A stretch of 5,392 bases of DNA from an uncultured Clostridia bacterium (GTDB lineage: Bacteria; Bacillota; Clostridia; Christensenellales; CAG-138). The notes beneath the pieces were generated by a model. The model saw only the letters and a program-made list of their open reading frames with translations, was not told the origin of the DNA and searched no databases. Shown here piece after piece: positions 1-5,392 of the stretch. How positions within the stretch are numbered: the stretch's first letter is position 1; every line of letters begins with the position of its first letter. A program made the position numbers and the translations under genes. The DNA is taken from positions 1 to 5,392 of the forward strand of contig CALEPU010000232.1 in the NCBI GenBank assembly GCA_937913075.1, read 5' to 3'.

Positions 1-1327
1 GCCTTGCGGCGGCGGGAGCCGCAAGCCCCAATATCATAAGCACGAAGCACATTATCACAGCGACGGTAAAGAGCGGCGCTGTCAAAAGGTTTGCGATGAG
101 CGAATAGCTGTACACGCAGCCGAAATACCTTGCGGTAATAAGGAAGGTCGCCGCCGTTGCGCCGACTGTCGCCAGCGCAGTGTCGGTGAGCCTGCGCCAA
201 ATGCGCCCGCCGTCCCTTCCCGTGCCGACAGCAGTCGAGCACAAAAGAATTATGCCGAGCGTCGCCGCAAACGAAAGCTTGAAGCCGAGCGAATACAGCA
301 TGAACGGGTTTACGGCGAGTATCACTACCGCCGAGAACGAAAGCGAGCTCAGCGGGTCAGGCTTGCGCTCGAAAACCGTCGCAAGCAGCATTACGACGCA
401 CATAAAAGAAGCGCGCACGAGCGAGGCGTTGAAGCCCGAGACGCCGCAGTAGACGAGAAGAAACGCTGCCGCAGCAAGCGCTCTTAAAAGCGGATATCGT
501 TTTGGCAGCAGCCTGAACAGCAGCCAAGTTAGCACACCGACGTGGAAGCCCGAGAGCGTTAAAAGGTGTGCGACGCCGCCCGTTTTCATGGCGTCGTACT
601 CCTCCCGAGGGACGTTCTGCTTAGTGCCTAAGAGAAAGCCCGAGACAAGCCCCGCGTGCTCGCCGAAGACCTCGTCGATAGCGCTCTGCATCCTTTGCCT
701 TATTTTGTAAAGCGCAAGCCTCACGGGTGCGTTCCCGCGGGAGAGGACCGCAAGGTCGCCGACGCCGTCCGCCTTTAACGAGACGCCTTCGGCAAGCAGT
801 ATCAGCCTTTCGTCATAGCCGTCGTACAGGCTGCTCGGCTCCCTGATATTAACGCAGTCCAAGCCTATTCTGTCGCCTATCATGACGGCGTTTGCCTGCT
901 CTGCGCCGACCTTGAGCCTGATATCATAACGCTGCTTTTGCCCTTCGAGCGAGGCATTATCGAGCGTAATCTGCGCATAGCCCTCGCCGCCGGAGCTTTC
1001 GTCTATTGAGACTATCGTTCCCTCGATAACGCCGCTCGTTCCCGCCGCAGTATCGGGAACGCACAAGGTCACCCGAAGCGAGCCCAGAAGAAACGCCGCA
1101 AGGAGTATCGCCGCAAATCGTTTGCGAAGCGCCGCAGCGAAGATCGCCGTAACTGCGGCAAAGCACACCGCCGCAATAAGCAGTGTGCCTTTAAAGTCTG
1201 CATTTTGAGCCAATCGAAAGCCGCCCGAAGCCCACACCGTAAAAGCGACGCCCGATATGACGCCTATCGCAAGCGCGGGCAGAGGACGAAAATTTACAAT
1301 CCTGCCGCTGTTATTATCGTCTGTCAA
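1..1327 (-). CDS. comEC: ComEC/Rec2 DNA-uptake channel protein, N-terminal part (3' end beyond window)
   Basis: ComEC forms the inner-membrane channel that carries single-stranded DNA into the cell during natural transformation. I translated the open frame by hand: 442 codons with no stop before the window edge. Hydrophobic segments lie at about residues 16-34, 48-67 and 71-88. A soluble stretch at about 95-200 follows, matching the ComEC N-terminal (DUF4131/OB-like) region. The Competence domain starts near residue 222, with the hallmark GVAHLLTLSGFHVGVL at about 251-266, GFNASLVRASFM at about 298-309, and more membrane helices to about 433. The C-terminal metallo-beta-lactamase-like domain found in many ComEC proteins would lie outside the window, so intactness cannot be judged. 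The start is TTG at 1327-1325, overlapping the ridA stop as TTGA. An in-frame stop lies 30 nt upstream with no other usual start codon between, and RPLPALAIG at residues 14-22 resembles normal ComEC N-termini. No good ribosome binding site precedes the TTG, so coupling to ridA translation is likely. Confidence 0.95.
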   Translation of the reverse strand, partial: MTDDNNSGRIVNFRPLPALAIGVISGVAFTVWASGGFRLAQNADFKGTLLIAAVCFAAVTAIFAAALRKRFAAILLAAFLLGSLRVTLCVPDTAAGTSGVIEGTIVSIDESSGGEGYAQITLDNASLEGQKQRYDIRLKVGAEQANAVMIGDRIGLDCVNIREPSSLYDGYDERLILLAEGVSLKADGVGDLAVLSRGNAPVRLALYKIRQRMQSAIDEVFGEHAGLVSGFLLGTKQNVPREEYDAMKTGGVAHLLTLSGFHVGVLTWLLFRLLPKRYPLLRALAAAAFLLVYCGVSGFNASLVRASFMCVVMLLATVFERKPDPLSSLSFSAVVILAVNPFMLYSLGFKLSFAATLGIILLCSTAVGTGRDGGRIWRRLTDTALATVGATAATFLITARYFGCVYSYSLIANLLTAPLFTVAVIMCFVLMILGLAAPAAAR

Positions 1328-1707
1328 TCGCGCATCACTGCGGAAGCCTCTATCTCAACAAGACCTCCTGCGGGCAGCTTCGCTACCTCAACGCAGCTCC
1401 TTGCGGGGAAGGGCTTGGGTATGAGCATGCCGTAGAGCTTGTTTACCAGCGGGAAGTCGCCCATATCCTTAACGAAAACCGTGGTCTTGACAAGGCAGTC
1501 GAGCCCGGAGCCCGCTTCCTCGAGTATGGTCTTTAAATTGGCGATCGCCTGCAAGGTCTGCGCCTCAACGCCCTCGGCAAGCTTGCCCGTCTCGGGATTG
1601 ATGCCGAGCTGACCCGAAGTAAATACCATCTTGCCGACCTTGACCGCATGGCAGTAGGGACCTATCGCCTCGGGCGCAGCCGCCGCGTTAAAAGACTGTT
1701 TGAGCAT
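1324..1707 (-). CDS. ridA: RidA family enamine/imine deaminase (YjgF/YER057c/UK114)
   Basis: RidA proteins are small cytosolic trimers that hydrolyse reactive enamines and imines such as 2-aminoacrylate, formed by PLP enzymes like threonine/serine dehydratase, and so protect other PLP enzymes. The 127-aa product is full family length. It carries AIGPYCHAV (14-22), VFTSGQLGINPETG (28-41), KTTVFVKDM (74-82) and the signature PARSCVEVAKLPAGGLVEIE (101-120). The catalytic set of E. coli RidA appears conserved: Tyr18, Ser31, Arg103 (the carboxylate-binding arginine) and Glu118, with the same Arg-Glu spacing of 15. That makes an active deaminase likely rather than a paralogue lacking the arginine. 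The usual PYSQA segment reads PYCHA here, a mild variation. The ATG follows an AGGAGG (1721-1716) at 8-nt spacing. It sits 22 nt after rimI, and its TGA overlaps the comEC TTG. I infer no role in DNA uptake. Confidence 0.95.
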   Translation of the reverse strand: MLKQSFNAAAAPEAIGPYCHAVKVGKMVFTSGQLGINPETGKLAEGVEAQTLQAIANLKTILEEAGSGLDCLVKTTVFVKDMGDFPLVNKLYGMLIPKPFPARSCVEVAKLPAGGLVEIEASAVMRD

Positions 1708-1715
1708 TTTTATTT

Positions 1716-1721
1716 CCTCCT
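1716..1721 (-). promoter_or_regulatory. Ribosome binding site of ridA
   Basis: A full-consensus AGGAGG in the 22-nt rimI-ridA gap ends 8 nt before the ridA ATG. It is the strongest Shine-Dalgarno sequence in the window. It suggests ridA, and through the TTGA junction comEC, is translated from this site, while recD2 at the head of the operon has none. Confidence 0.85.
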
Positions 1722-1729
1722 GATATGAT

Positions 1730-2245
1730 TTATAAATTCAATAGTACAAACCTTCCGGCTCCGTTTTCCAAAAGCGCGGAGTTTTTTTCGTAGGTTTCGA
1801 TAATGCAGTCGTTCCATAGAATGAGCGCGTTCTCGCCCGTGTCGGTGTAATAACGCTTTCTGACGCCGGCAAAAGCAAAGCCGAGCGAGGCGTAAAGCCG
1901 CTGCGCGGAATGATTGTTCTCCCTGACCTCGAGCGTCATACGCTCCGCGCCTTTTTTCAGCGCCGTACGCATGAGGCAAAGTATAAGCCTTCGCGCAATG
2001 CCCTGCTGCCTGTGGCTCTGCTCGACGGCTATATTGGTCATGTGCGCCTCGTCGAGCATCACCCACATGCCCGCATAGCCGCAGACAACGCCTTCGTCAA
2101 CGGCGACGACGTAATGCGCCACATCGTTTGAAAGCTCGCCAAGCAGCGATTTATAGCTCCATGGAGTAATAAAGCACTGCTTCTCAAGCTCCGAGACCCG
2201 CAGCACGTCCTCCTCCCACATGGGCCTTATTATTATCTCACCCAT
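1730..2245 (-). CDS. rimI: Ribosomal protein S18-alanine N-acetyltransferase (GNAT family)
   Basis: RimI transfers an acetyl group from acetyl-CoA to the N-terminal alanine of ribosomal protein S18. The 171-aa product is a single GNAT domain with RimI-specific features: IIIRPM near the start, FITPWS (25-30), GYAGMWVMLDEAHMTNIAV (56-74), the acetyl-CoA pyrophosphate loop HRQQGIARRL (78-87), MTLEVRENN (103-111), LYASLGF (117-123) and RKRYYTDTGENALILW (129-144). Glu106 and Tyr118 keep the 12-residue spacing of the catalytic Glu103/Tyr115 pair of the Salmonella enzyme. About 20 residues beyond the usual end (from about 150) form an unremarkable C-terminal tail. The ATG at 2245 follows GGAGG (2254-2250) at a short 4-nt spacing, 18 nt after comFC. 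In many Firmicutes rimI sits with tsaB/tsaE/tsaD; here it lies between comFC and ridA. A related N-alpha-acetyltransferase with a different target is the main alternative. Confidence 0.9.
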   Translation of the reverse strand: MGEIIIRPMWEEDVLRVSELEKQCFITPWSYKSLLGELSNDVAHYVVAVDEGVVCGYAGMWVMLDEAHMTNIAVEQSHRQQGIARRLILCLMRTALKKGAERMTLEVRENNHSAQRLYASLGFAFAGVRKRYYTDTGENALILWNDCIIETYEKNSALLENGAGRFVLLNL

Positions 2246-2263
2246 AATTCCTCCGAAAAAAAC

Positions 2264-2920
2264 TCAATGCTCCTTTGCAAAGCAGACCGTTGCGGCGTAC
2301 ACCTTTGAGGCTCCCTTGCGTTTAAGCTCCGCCGCACATTCCAAAAGAGTCGTGCCGGTCGTCCTGACGTCGTCTAAAAGCAGCAGGCTTTTGCCCATGC
2401 ATTCCTCGCTTGCCGAGAATGCCTGTTTAAGGCTCCTGCGGCGCGCCTCGCCTGTGAGCCCCGCGAGCTGTCCGGTATCCTTTACCCTGCGGAGCAGATC
2501 GTTATTCATTTGCAGCCCGCATCTTTTGCAAAGGTGCTTTGCTATGAGCTCGCTCTGGTTAAAGCCGCGCTGCCGCTCCCTGTCAATATAGAGCGGCACC
2601 GGAACGACGAAGTCGATATTCCACTTTTCCGGCAGCTCTATCAGCCCTGCAAGTACCGGCGCAAGATAGCGCTTGTCATAATATTTGAGCCCCTTTACCA
2701 TAGCGCCGGATACGTCGTTATAGATGAGCGGAGCAGTGTAACCGTCAACGCCCTTTATTAACGGAGCGGCGACGAAGACCTCCAACCCCTCGGCGCAGTC
2801 CCGGCAGAGCCCCTGATGATTTACCTCCGCCTCTCTTCCGCAGGCGGCGCAGGTCAGCCCCCGAGGATAGAATACGTCGAGCAGCCCGTTAAGGATCTCG
2901 GCTCCTGACCGCTCAATCAT
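2264..2920 (-). CDS. comFC: ComF family protein (phosphoribosyltransferase-like, ComFC)
   Basis: ComFC-type proteins combine an N-terminal zinc-binding element with a type I phosphoribosyltransferase fold and are needed for efficient natural transformation; they act in the cytoplasm, probably on incoming single-stranded DNA with ComFA/DprA, but their reaction is unsettled. The 218-aa product has four cysteines arranged CxxC...CxxC (C24, C27, C39, C42). It also has the family motif RQRGFNQSELIA (116-127) and the PRPP-binding loop LLLLDDVRTTGTTL (179-192), with the paired Asp residues of PRTases. I choose ATG at 2920 rather than the in-frame TTG one codon upstream, because GAGGAG (2933-2928) lies 7 nt before the ATG and only 4 nt before the TTG. 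The gene overlaps the end of recD2 by 8 nt, so coupled translation is likely. Length and motifs are normal for an intact protein. Confidence 0.95.
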   Translation of the reverse strand: MIERSGAEILNGLLDVFYPRGLTCAACGREAEVNHQGLCRDCAEGLEVFVAAPLIKGVDGYTAPLIYNDVSGAMVKGLKYYDKRYLAPVLAGLIELPEKWNIDFVVPVPLYIDRERQRGFNQSELIAKHLCKRCGLQMNNDLLRRVKDTGQLAGLTGEARRRSLKQAFSASEECMGKSLLLLDDVRTTGTTLLECAAELKRKGASKVYAATVCFAKEH

Positions 2921-5114
2921 CAAAGGGCTCCTCGAGCTTCCTCAAAAAGTATTCCATGCCGCTGAACCTTCTGGCAATAGACACGTTGCGCACCATGCCC
3001 TCGACACATTTTGCGGTTCCTACAACGTAAACTCGGCTCCTCGCTCTCGTTACCGCAGTGTAGAGTATGTTGCGGTTCATCAGCATCGGAGGACCGTAAA
3101 CGAGCGGGAGAATGACGGTTGAGAACTCGCTCCCCTGGCTCTTGTGTATCGAAATGGCGAATGCCGGCTCAACCTCCTCAAGCTCGGCGGGAGCATAGCT
3201 TGCAAGCCGCTCGTCGTCAAACAGCACCTCTATTGCGGAGCCTGCGTGGTCGACCCGCATGACAGTGCCGATATCGCCGTTATAAACGCCCTCGCCCTCC
3301 TCGGCAGGCTTGCCATGGCGATGGCGCTTCCATGCAAGGTGATAGTTGTTTTTTGTCTGCATAACGCGGTCGCCCTCGCGGAAGACCGTCTCGCCGAACT
3401 TGCGCTCGCGCTTATCCGCAGAGGGGGGATTCAGCGCCTCACGCAGCTTTTCATTGAGGTTATAAACGCCGACGACGTTTTGCTTCATCGGGGCGAGCAC
3501 CTGAAACTCGCCCTCGCTGCCGCTCGCCTGAAATTCCGCGCACATTCCGACGACGGTATTGAGCGTGTCCTCCATCCCCTGTCGCGGAATGAAAACGAAA
3601 TCCGACTCGTTATTATCGACAACGGGCATGAGCCCCTTATTTATGCGATGCGCGTTGAGCACTATCATACTGCGCCCCGCCTGGCGGTAAATATCAGTTA
3701 GGCGTATCGTCGGAACGCTGCCCGCGTTTATGATATCATGCAGCACGTTGCCCGCGCCGACCGAGGGAAGCTGATCGTGATCGCCCACCATTATGAGCCT
3801 CGTGCCCGGCGCTGTCGCCCGAAGAAGCGCATGAAAAAGCGGCACGTCCACCATAGACATCTCATCGACTATGATAACGTCCGCCTCTATGGGATAATCC
3901 TCGTTCCTCGTAAAATCCTCAGTGCCAAAGCCGTATTCAAGCAGCCTGTGCAGCGTGCGCGCCTCTCTGCCCGTGGTGTCGCTTATCCTTTTTGCGGCCC
4001 TGCCCGTGGGAGCGGCAAGCTCAAGCACGAGCCCCATGCTTTCCATAAGCTCAATAATAAAGCGAAGTATAGTCGTCTTGCCCGTGCCGGGACCGCCCGT
4101 TATGACCATAACGCCCTCGCTCACCGAGGTTTCGACCGCCTCGCGCTGCTTTTGGGCAAGTGTGATATTGAATTGCTTTTCAAGCCGTTCTACCTCGCCT
4201 GTAATATCGGCAAGGGGAAGCACGCTCGCACTGTCTTTTATTTCCTTCAAACGCACGGCGCTGTCAAGCTCGGCATAGTGCAGATATGATAAGAATATGA
4301 AGTCGGTATCGAGAAAGTGCTTTTCAACAAGATCGCCGGAGAGGATCATATCCTCCAAAACGCGCTCCACAAGGGCGACGTCGAGCCCCAATATGCCCTC
4401 CGCCGCACGGTAAACGAGCATATTGCGCGGCAGGCAGGTGTTGCCCTCGCCGCGCGCAAGGTTCATCATGTGCCTTATTCCCGCGCGGATGCGAAATGGC
4501 GACTCCTCCTCAAAGCCGGCGTTCCTTGCAATTTTATCGGCTGTCTTAAAGCCGATAGAGTCAATATCCTCGATAAGCTTATAGGGATTTTCCTTCACGC
4601 GCTGAACGCAGCCCTCGCCGTAAAGCTTATAAAGGCGCGTCGCCTGCCCTATCGAAAGCCCAAGCTCCTGCAAGCCCATGAAAACCTGCTGAACTGAGCG
4701 CTTGTCCATATAGGACTCATGTATCATAGAAGCCTTTGCCTTACCTATGCCCGGGATATCGCAGAGCTTATCCGGCTCGTTTTCGATGATATTGAGCGTC
4801 TCCTCGCCGAAATGCTTGATAAGGGTCTTGGCAGTCGCCTCTCTTACTCCCCTTATCAGCCCGCTCGAAAGGTATTTGAATATCGCTTCGGTCGACGAGG
4901 GAGCAACGGACTCATACGAGCTGACGGCAAACTGCCTGCCATAGGTCTTGTGGACAGTCCACTCCCCCTCGAGCTCAACGCGCTCTCCCTCATAAACGGT
5001 GGGCATGGTGCCGACGCCGACAAAGCGAAGATTTGTTTCATCAATAAAATCGACGACCGCCCATCCGCTGTCGCCGCGCCACCTTATATTCCGTACCTCC
5101 GCGCTTAACTTCAT
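2913..5114 (-). CDS. recD2: RecD2 family ATP-dependent 5'-3' DNA helicase
   Basis: RecD2 is an SF1B helicase found in bacteria without a RecBCD partner; it unwinds DNA 5'-3' and acts in repair, recombination and replication-fork maintenance. The 733-aa product is normal length. An N-terminal beta-rich domain (about 1-70) is followed by tandem helix-hairpin-helix segments (about 80-200, including IPGIGKAKA at 120-128). The motor then has motif I GGPGTGKT (340-347), Ia APTGRAAKR (368-376), II VDE (416-418), III GDHDQLPSVGAG (444-455), IV DIYRQA (474-479), V SIHKSQGSEF (655-664) and VI LYTAVTRAR (684-692). All key residues are present, so it should be active. The ATG at 5114 is the first usual start after an upstream in-frame stop (5159-5157), and the conserved N-terminal strand begins at once (SAEVRNIRWRGDSGWAVVDF). 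The next Met is residue 37, which would delete that strand. There is no Shine-Dalgarno sequence; a promoter abuts the ATG. It heads the operon. Confidence 0.97.
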   Translation of the reverse strand: MKLSAEVRNIRWRGDSGWAVVDFIDETNLRFVGVGTMPTVYEGERVELEGEWTVHKTYGRQFAVSSYESVAPSSTEAIFKYLSSGLIRGVREATAKTLIKHFGEETLNIIENEPDKLCDIPGIGKAKASMIHESYMDKRSVQQVFMGLQELGLSIGQATRLYKLYGEGCVQRVKENPYKLIEDIDSIGFKTADKIARNAGFEEESPFRIRAGIRHMMNLARGEGNTCLPRNMLVYRAAEGILGLDVALVERVLEDMILSGDLVEKHFLDTDFIFLSYLHYAELDSAVRLKEIKDSASVLPLADITGEVERLEKQFNITLAQKQREAVETSVSEGVMVITGGPGTGKTTILRFIIELMESMGLVLELAAPTGRAAKRISDTTGREARTLHRLLEYGFGTEDFTRNEDYPIEADVIIVDEMSMVDVPLFHALLRATAPGTRLIMVGDHDQLPSVGAGNVLHDIINAGSVPTIRLTDIYRQAGRSMIVLNAHRINKGLMPVVDNNESDFVFIPRQGMEDTLNTVVGMCAEFQASGSEGEFQVLAPMKQNVVGVYNLNEKLREALNPPSADKRERKFGETVFREGDRVMQTKNNYHLAWKRHRHGKPAEEGEGVYNGDIGTVMRVDHAGSAIEVLFDDERLASYAPAELEEVEPAFAISIHKSQGSEFSTVILPLVYGPPMLMNRNILYTAVTRARSRVYVVGTAKCVEGMVRNVSIARRFSGMEYFLRKLEEPFDD
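2928..2933 (-). promoter_or_regulatory. Ribosome binding site deciding the comFC start
   Basis: On the minus strand GAGGAG lies inside the last codons of recD2 (encoding Glu-Glu) and ends 7 nt before ATG 2920. The in-frame TTG at 2923 would have only a 4-nt spacing, so the ATG is favoured. The site sits within the upstream gene, which fits coupled expression of recD2 and comFC. Confidence 0.8.
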
Positions 5115-5149
5115 AATTGAATTATACCATCTCGGCGGGTGGGTTGCAA
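5114..5149 (-). promoter_or_regulatory. Sigma-A-type promoter of the recD2 operon, predicted leaderless
   Basis: On the minus strand a -35 box TTGCAA (5149-5144, four of six consensus bases) is followed after exactly 17 nt by a perfect -10 box TATAAT (5126-5121). A TG one base upstream (5129-5128) makes an extended -10. An AT-rich stretch lies just upstream (5150-5215). If transcription starts 7 nt after the -10 box, +1 is base 5114, the A of the recD2 ATG, leaving essentially no 5' leader. The boxes are seen directly; the start site is inferred. Confidence 0.72.
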
Positions 5150-5235
5150 TATGTATTTATAACACGCAGGAGAAAAATGTTATATAGTGTTGCTGCATAT
5201 TTTAGGTGAGTATTAACGCAATAGCCGGGGATGGA

Positions 5236-5294
5236 TTCTGAACCCAGCGTTTCGCAGATGTTAATTTCAGAAAATGCTTTGCCCAGCGAAACGC
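5236..5294. repeat. Interleaved inverted repeats (possible pseudoknot) with paired 15-mers
   Basis: Two complementary pairs interlock. TTCTGAA (5236-5242) pairs with TTCAGAA (5266-5272). GCGTTTCGC (5247-5255) pairs with GCGAAACGC (5286-5294). The left arm of the second pair lies inside the loop of the first and its partner outside it, which is pseudoknot topology if transcribed. The second pair belongs to two 15-mers, CCCAGCG-TTT-CGCAG (5243-5257) and CCCAGCG-AAA-CGCAG (5282-5296), identical except for a central triplet that is reverse-complementary. They could instead be two binding sites for a DNA-binding protein. No known RNA family was recognised. Confidence 0.55.
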
Positions 5295-5295
5295 A

Positions 5296-5318
5296 GCTTA
5301 AACGCTGTGCGTTTAAGC
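5296..5318. repeat. Perfect 10-bp hairpin with 3-nt loop
   Basis: GCTTAAACGC (5296-5305), loop TGT, then GCGTTTAAGC (5309-5318). The arms are exact reverse complements. No T-run follows on either strand, so it is a poor intrinsic terminator. It abuts the second 15-mer of the neighbouring repeat pair, suggesting one structured block. Confidence 0.9.
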
Positions 5319-5347
5319 GGATGGCTCGAAGAATCAATTATCAGTCC

Positions 5348-5392
5348 ACCAACGCCGAAAGGATAGGCAAAGCCTATCCTTTCGGCGTTGGT
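5348..5392. repeat. Perfect 21-bp inverted repeat with AAA loop at the right end of the window
   Basis: The left arm is 5348-5368, the loop is AAA (5369-5371) and the right arm is 5372-5392, with no mismatch. The inner core reads GGATAGGCAAAGCCTATCC. The window stops at the last paired base, so the arms may extend further. Read on the minus strand, the hairpin is followed by GGACTGATAATTG with no U-tract, arguing against an intrinsic terminator in that direction; the other direction cannot be seen. It may be a terminator of an unseen gene, the tip of a palindromic mobile repeat, or a fold-back assembly end. Confidence 0.85.

Noticed and set aside
957..1166. 69-codon minus-strand frame inside the comEC region
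   Set aside because: It is in a different frame from the continuous ComEC translation, which shows clear family motifs, so it is a shadow.
1710..2066. 118-codon minus-strand frame overlapping rimI
   Set aside because: It is an alternative frame of rimI, arginine-rich and without family motifs. The rimI frame has all GNAT signatures.
3144..4289. Long plus-strand open frames (185 and 183 codons) opposite recD2
   Set aside because: They lie antisense to a fully conserved helicase. Their translations lack domain character and reflect codon bias of the true strand.
5177..5209. 10-codon plus-strand mini-ORF (MLYSVAAYFR) preceded by AGGAG
   Set aside because: The AGGAG is only 4-5 nt from the ATG. 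No clear plus-strand promoter is seen and no downstream plus-strand gene exists that it could lead. Short frames like this arise often by chance in AT-rich spacers.
5122..5337. 71-codon open frame on the minus strand upstream of recD2
   Set aside because: It starts with TTG after only a weak GGTGG, runs through the hairpin and 15-mer repeats, and its stop codon lies inside the recD2 -10 box. The product has no motif I recognise. It is more likely a chance frame across the repeat block, though a conserved repeat-borne peptide cannot be excluded.
5348..5392. Intrinsic terminator for a gene entering from the right on the minus strand
   Set aside because: The hairpin is strong but the bases that follow it on the minus strand are GGACTGATAATTG, with no U-tract. 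Termination in the plus direction cannot be judged because the window ends.

Overview
The window is about 5.4 kb and holds five consecutive genes, all on the minus strand and packed as one operon. In transcription order (right to left) they are recD2 (SF1B DNA helicase), comFC (phosphoribosyltransferase-like competence protein), rimI (ribosomal protein S18 N-acetyltransferase), ridA (enamine/imine deaminase) and the first 442 codons of comEC (DNA-uptake channel), which runs off the left edge. The junctions are an 8-nt overlap (recD2/comFC), an 18-nt gap (comFC/rimI), a 22-nt gap (rimI/ridA) and a 4-nt TTGA stop/start overlap (ridA/comEC). I see no terminator or promoter between the genes.

The gene content suggests a Clostridia-type Firmicute, possibly an Oscillospiraceae/Ruminococcaceae-like gut bacterium. 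The reasons are a RecD2-type helicase, a ComFC/ComEC pair, moderately high GC with GCG/GGC-rich codons, and strong AGGAGG- or GGAGG-type ribosome binding sites. This placement is inference; no marker gene in the window settles it. Both ends look like contig ends: comEC is cut on the left, and the right end stops at the last base of a perfect 21-bp inverted repeat.

The non-coding part (5115-5392) has two zones. Next to recD2 is a good sigma-A-type promoter: TTGCAA, a 17-nt spacer, and an extended TGGTATAAT. Its -10 box sits so close to the recD2 ATG that the predicted +1 is the A of the start codon, and there is no Shine-Dalgarno sequence. A leaderless recD2 mRNA is therefore predicted. Further out, 5236-5392 is dense in inverted repeats: a 21-bp perfect palindrome, a 10-bp perfect hairpin, and a pair of 15-mers with reverse-complementary cores that could form a pseudoknot. 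I do not recognise a known family for this block; it may be a mobile palindromic repeat or a structured RNA.

Functionally, comEC (DNA translocation), comFC (needed for transformation, cytoplasmic) and recD2 (processing or repair of DNA intermediates) fit a DNA uptake and recombination theme. rimI (translation) and ridA (metabolite damage control) are housekeeping passengers, and ridA appears to be translationally coupled to comEC.
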